Part shown: piece after piece, positions 63,376 through 64,000 of the stretch
Layout of the letters: every line of letters starts with the position of its first letter
Position numbering within the stretch: position 1 is the stretch's first letter
Origin: Limisphaerales bacterium
Lineage (GTDB): Bacteria > Verrucomicrobiota > Verrucomicrobiia > Limisphaerales > UBA1100
Direction: 5' to 3'
Assembly (NCBI GenBank): GCA_014382585.1
Contig: JACNJL010000026.1
Span: 62,001 to 126,000, forward strand
DNA length: 64,000 nt
The notes under the pieces: model-generated
The model's database searches: none
What the model saw: the letters and a program-made list of their open reading frames with translations, nothing else
Told to the model about the DNA's origin: nothing
Made by a program: the position numbers and the translations under genes

Positions 63376-64000
63376 ATGAAATCGCGCATATTGTTCCTTG
63401 TGTCGCTGTGTGTTTTCCAGACAATTTCCGCTGCACCCACATGGAAGGCCGCCGTGGCCAAGGCGGTGATCACGCCGGATAAGCCATTGTGGATGGCTGG
63501 TTACGCTTCGCGTAAATCCGGTGCGGAGGGGAAGTTGCAGGATCTTTTTGCCAAGGCATTGATGGTGGAGGATCCCTCAGGGGAACGGATGGTCATCGTC
63601 ACGCTGGATCTCATTGGTGTGCCGCGGCCGTTTCGGTTGGCGATGGAAAAGGCGGCGCTCGCAAAGTTCAAGTTGCCGACGTCGCATTTGTTACTCAACG
63701 CTTCGCACACGCACAGCGGTCCAATGATTCGTGTCGTGCGGCCCATTGGCAAAGGTGCACTCATCCGGCCGGCGACGGCTTCTTACGATAACATTCCCGC
63801 CGCCCAACAAGCCCGGCGCGTGGCGGAGACGCTCGCGTATATGGAAGAGCTGCAAACCACGGTGCTCGGGCTTGTCGGCGATTGCATAAAAAACCCTCAA
63901 CCCGTGAAACTTGCTTATAGTCATGCGCGGTGCGGGTTTGCGATGAATCGGCGCTTGCCGGTGAAAGACGGTTTTCGCAACAGCCCAAATCCCGCCGGCC
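63376..64000 (+). CDS. Neutral/alkaline ceramidase-like hydrolase (3' partial)
   Basis: Open to the window edge with no stop, so 208 codons are visible. Signal peptide (RILFLVSLCVFQTISA), then AVAKAVITPDKPLWMAGYASR and the metal-binding NASHTHSGP, both hallmarks of the N-terminal domain of neutral/non-lysosomal ceramidases. PVC bacteria have many such genes; their real substrates are often not ceramides. ATG 63376 is chosen because the signal peptide follows it directly. Confidence 0.85.
   Translation, partial: MKSRILFLVSLCVFQTISAAPTWKAAVAKAVITPDKPLWMAGYASRKSGAEGKLQDLFAKALMVEDPSGERMVIVTLDLIGVPRPFRLAMEKAALAKFKLPTSHLLLNASHTHSGPMIRVVRPIGKGALIRPATASYDNIPAAQQARRVAETLAYMEELQTTVLGLVGDCIKNPQPVKLAYSHARCGFAMNRRLPVKDGFRNSPNPAG

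Overview
The window looks like a chromosomal segment of a Verrucomicrobiota bacterium, probably a free-living, marine or aquatic relative of Pedosphaera/Limisphaera. This is inferred from gene families rather than a 16S match. It carries the PVC-type set of two DUF1501 proteins, a planctomycete-cytochrome-C/DUF1549/DUF1553 protein, a PVC-type heme-binding dehydrogenase and an FHA-kinase with a DWG motif. It also has moderately high G+C and many genes without a clear Shine-Dalgarno sequence. There are no rRNA genes, CRISPR arrays, transposase genes or tRNAs that I can see.

Layout. 1-10 kb: the end of a PVC dehydrogenase/c-type heme protein, a Gfo/Idh/MocA oxidoreductase, small secreted or membrane proteins, a methyltransferase, a DksA/TraR zinc-finger protein, enolase and a dicarboxylate/amino-acid symporter. 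10-14.7 kb: a tight operon hom-thrC-lysC plus a deoxyhypusine-synthase-like gene (aspartate-family amino acids, possibly polyamine). 14.7-24 kb: a membrane protein, a small helical protein, an SDR flanked by inverted repeats, cutA, a SurA-like chaperone, two secreted Sel1-repeat proteins and an FHA-Ser/Thr kinase-LRR fusion.

24-37 kb, the most unusual part: eight co-oriented, nearly gapless genes encode two ABC-2 permeases, their ATPase, three SPFH/band-7 proteins (one with a polytopic N-terminal domain), a P1B-like ATPase whose metal-binding CPC motif is replaced by SPV, and a membrane-anchored helical protein. I read this as one multi-component membrane system of unknown substrate. 37-42.5 kb: an oligopeptide ABC transporter (oppA, oppB, oppC, fused oppDF) follows on the same strand; OppC carries a CPNH...CxxC zinc-ribbon-like insert.

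42.6-57 kb is mostly housekeeping: pgk-tpiA-secG (SecG has a 21-bp tandem-repeat tail), lgt-rluD, glnD, pdxJ-acpS and comEC. It also holds an A+T-rich orphan pair (49.9-51.4 kb), a PQQ-like beta-propeller protein and a DUF2071 protein. 57.5-64 kb: a PVC catabolic-type module of two tandem DUF1501 paralogues and a large cytochrome-C/DUF1549/DUF1553 protein, then the start of a neutral-ceramidase-like gene running off the edge.

Intergenic gaps are short. Several hold dispersed palindromic repeats of at least four kinds (CCAATG/TTGG arrays, CCACAGAG...CTCTGTGG, GAACCGCCAAGACGC..., and hairpins with CCTTTCAGG or GGGCGTTGCCC).
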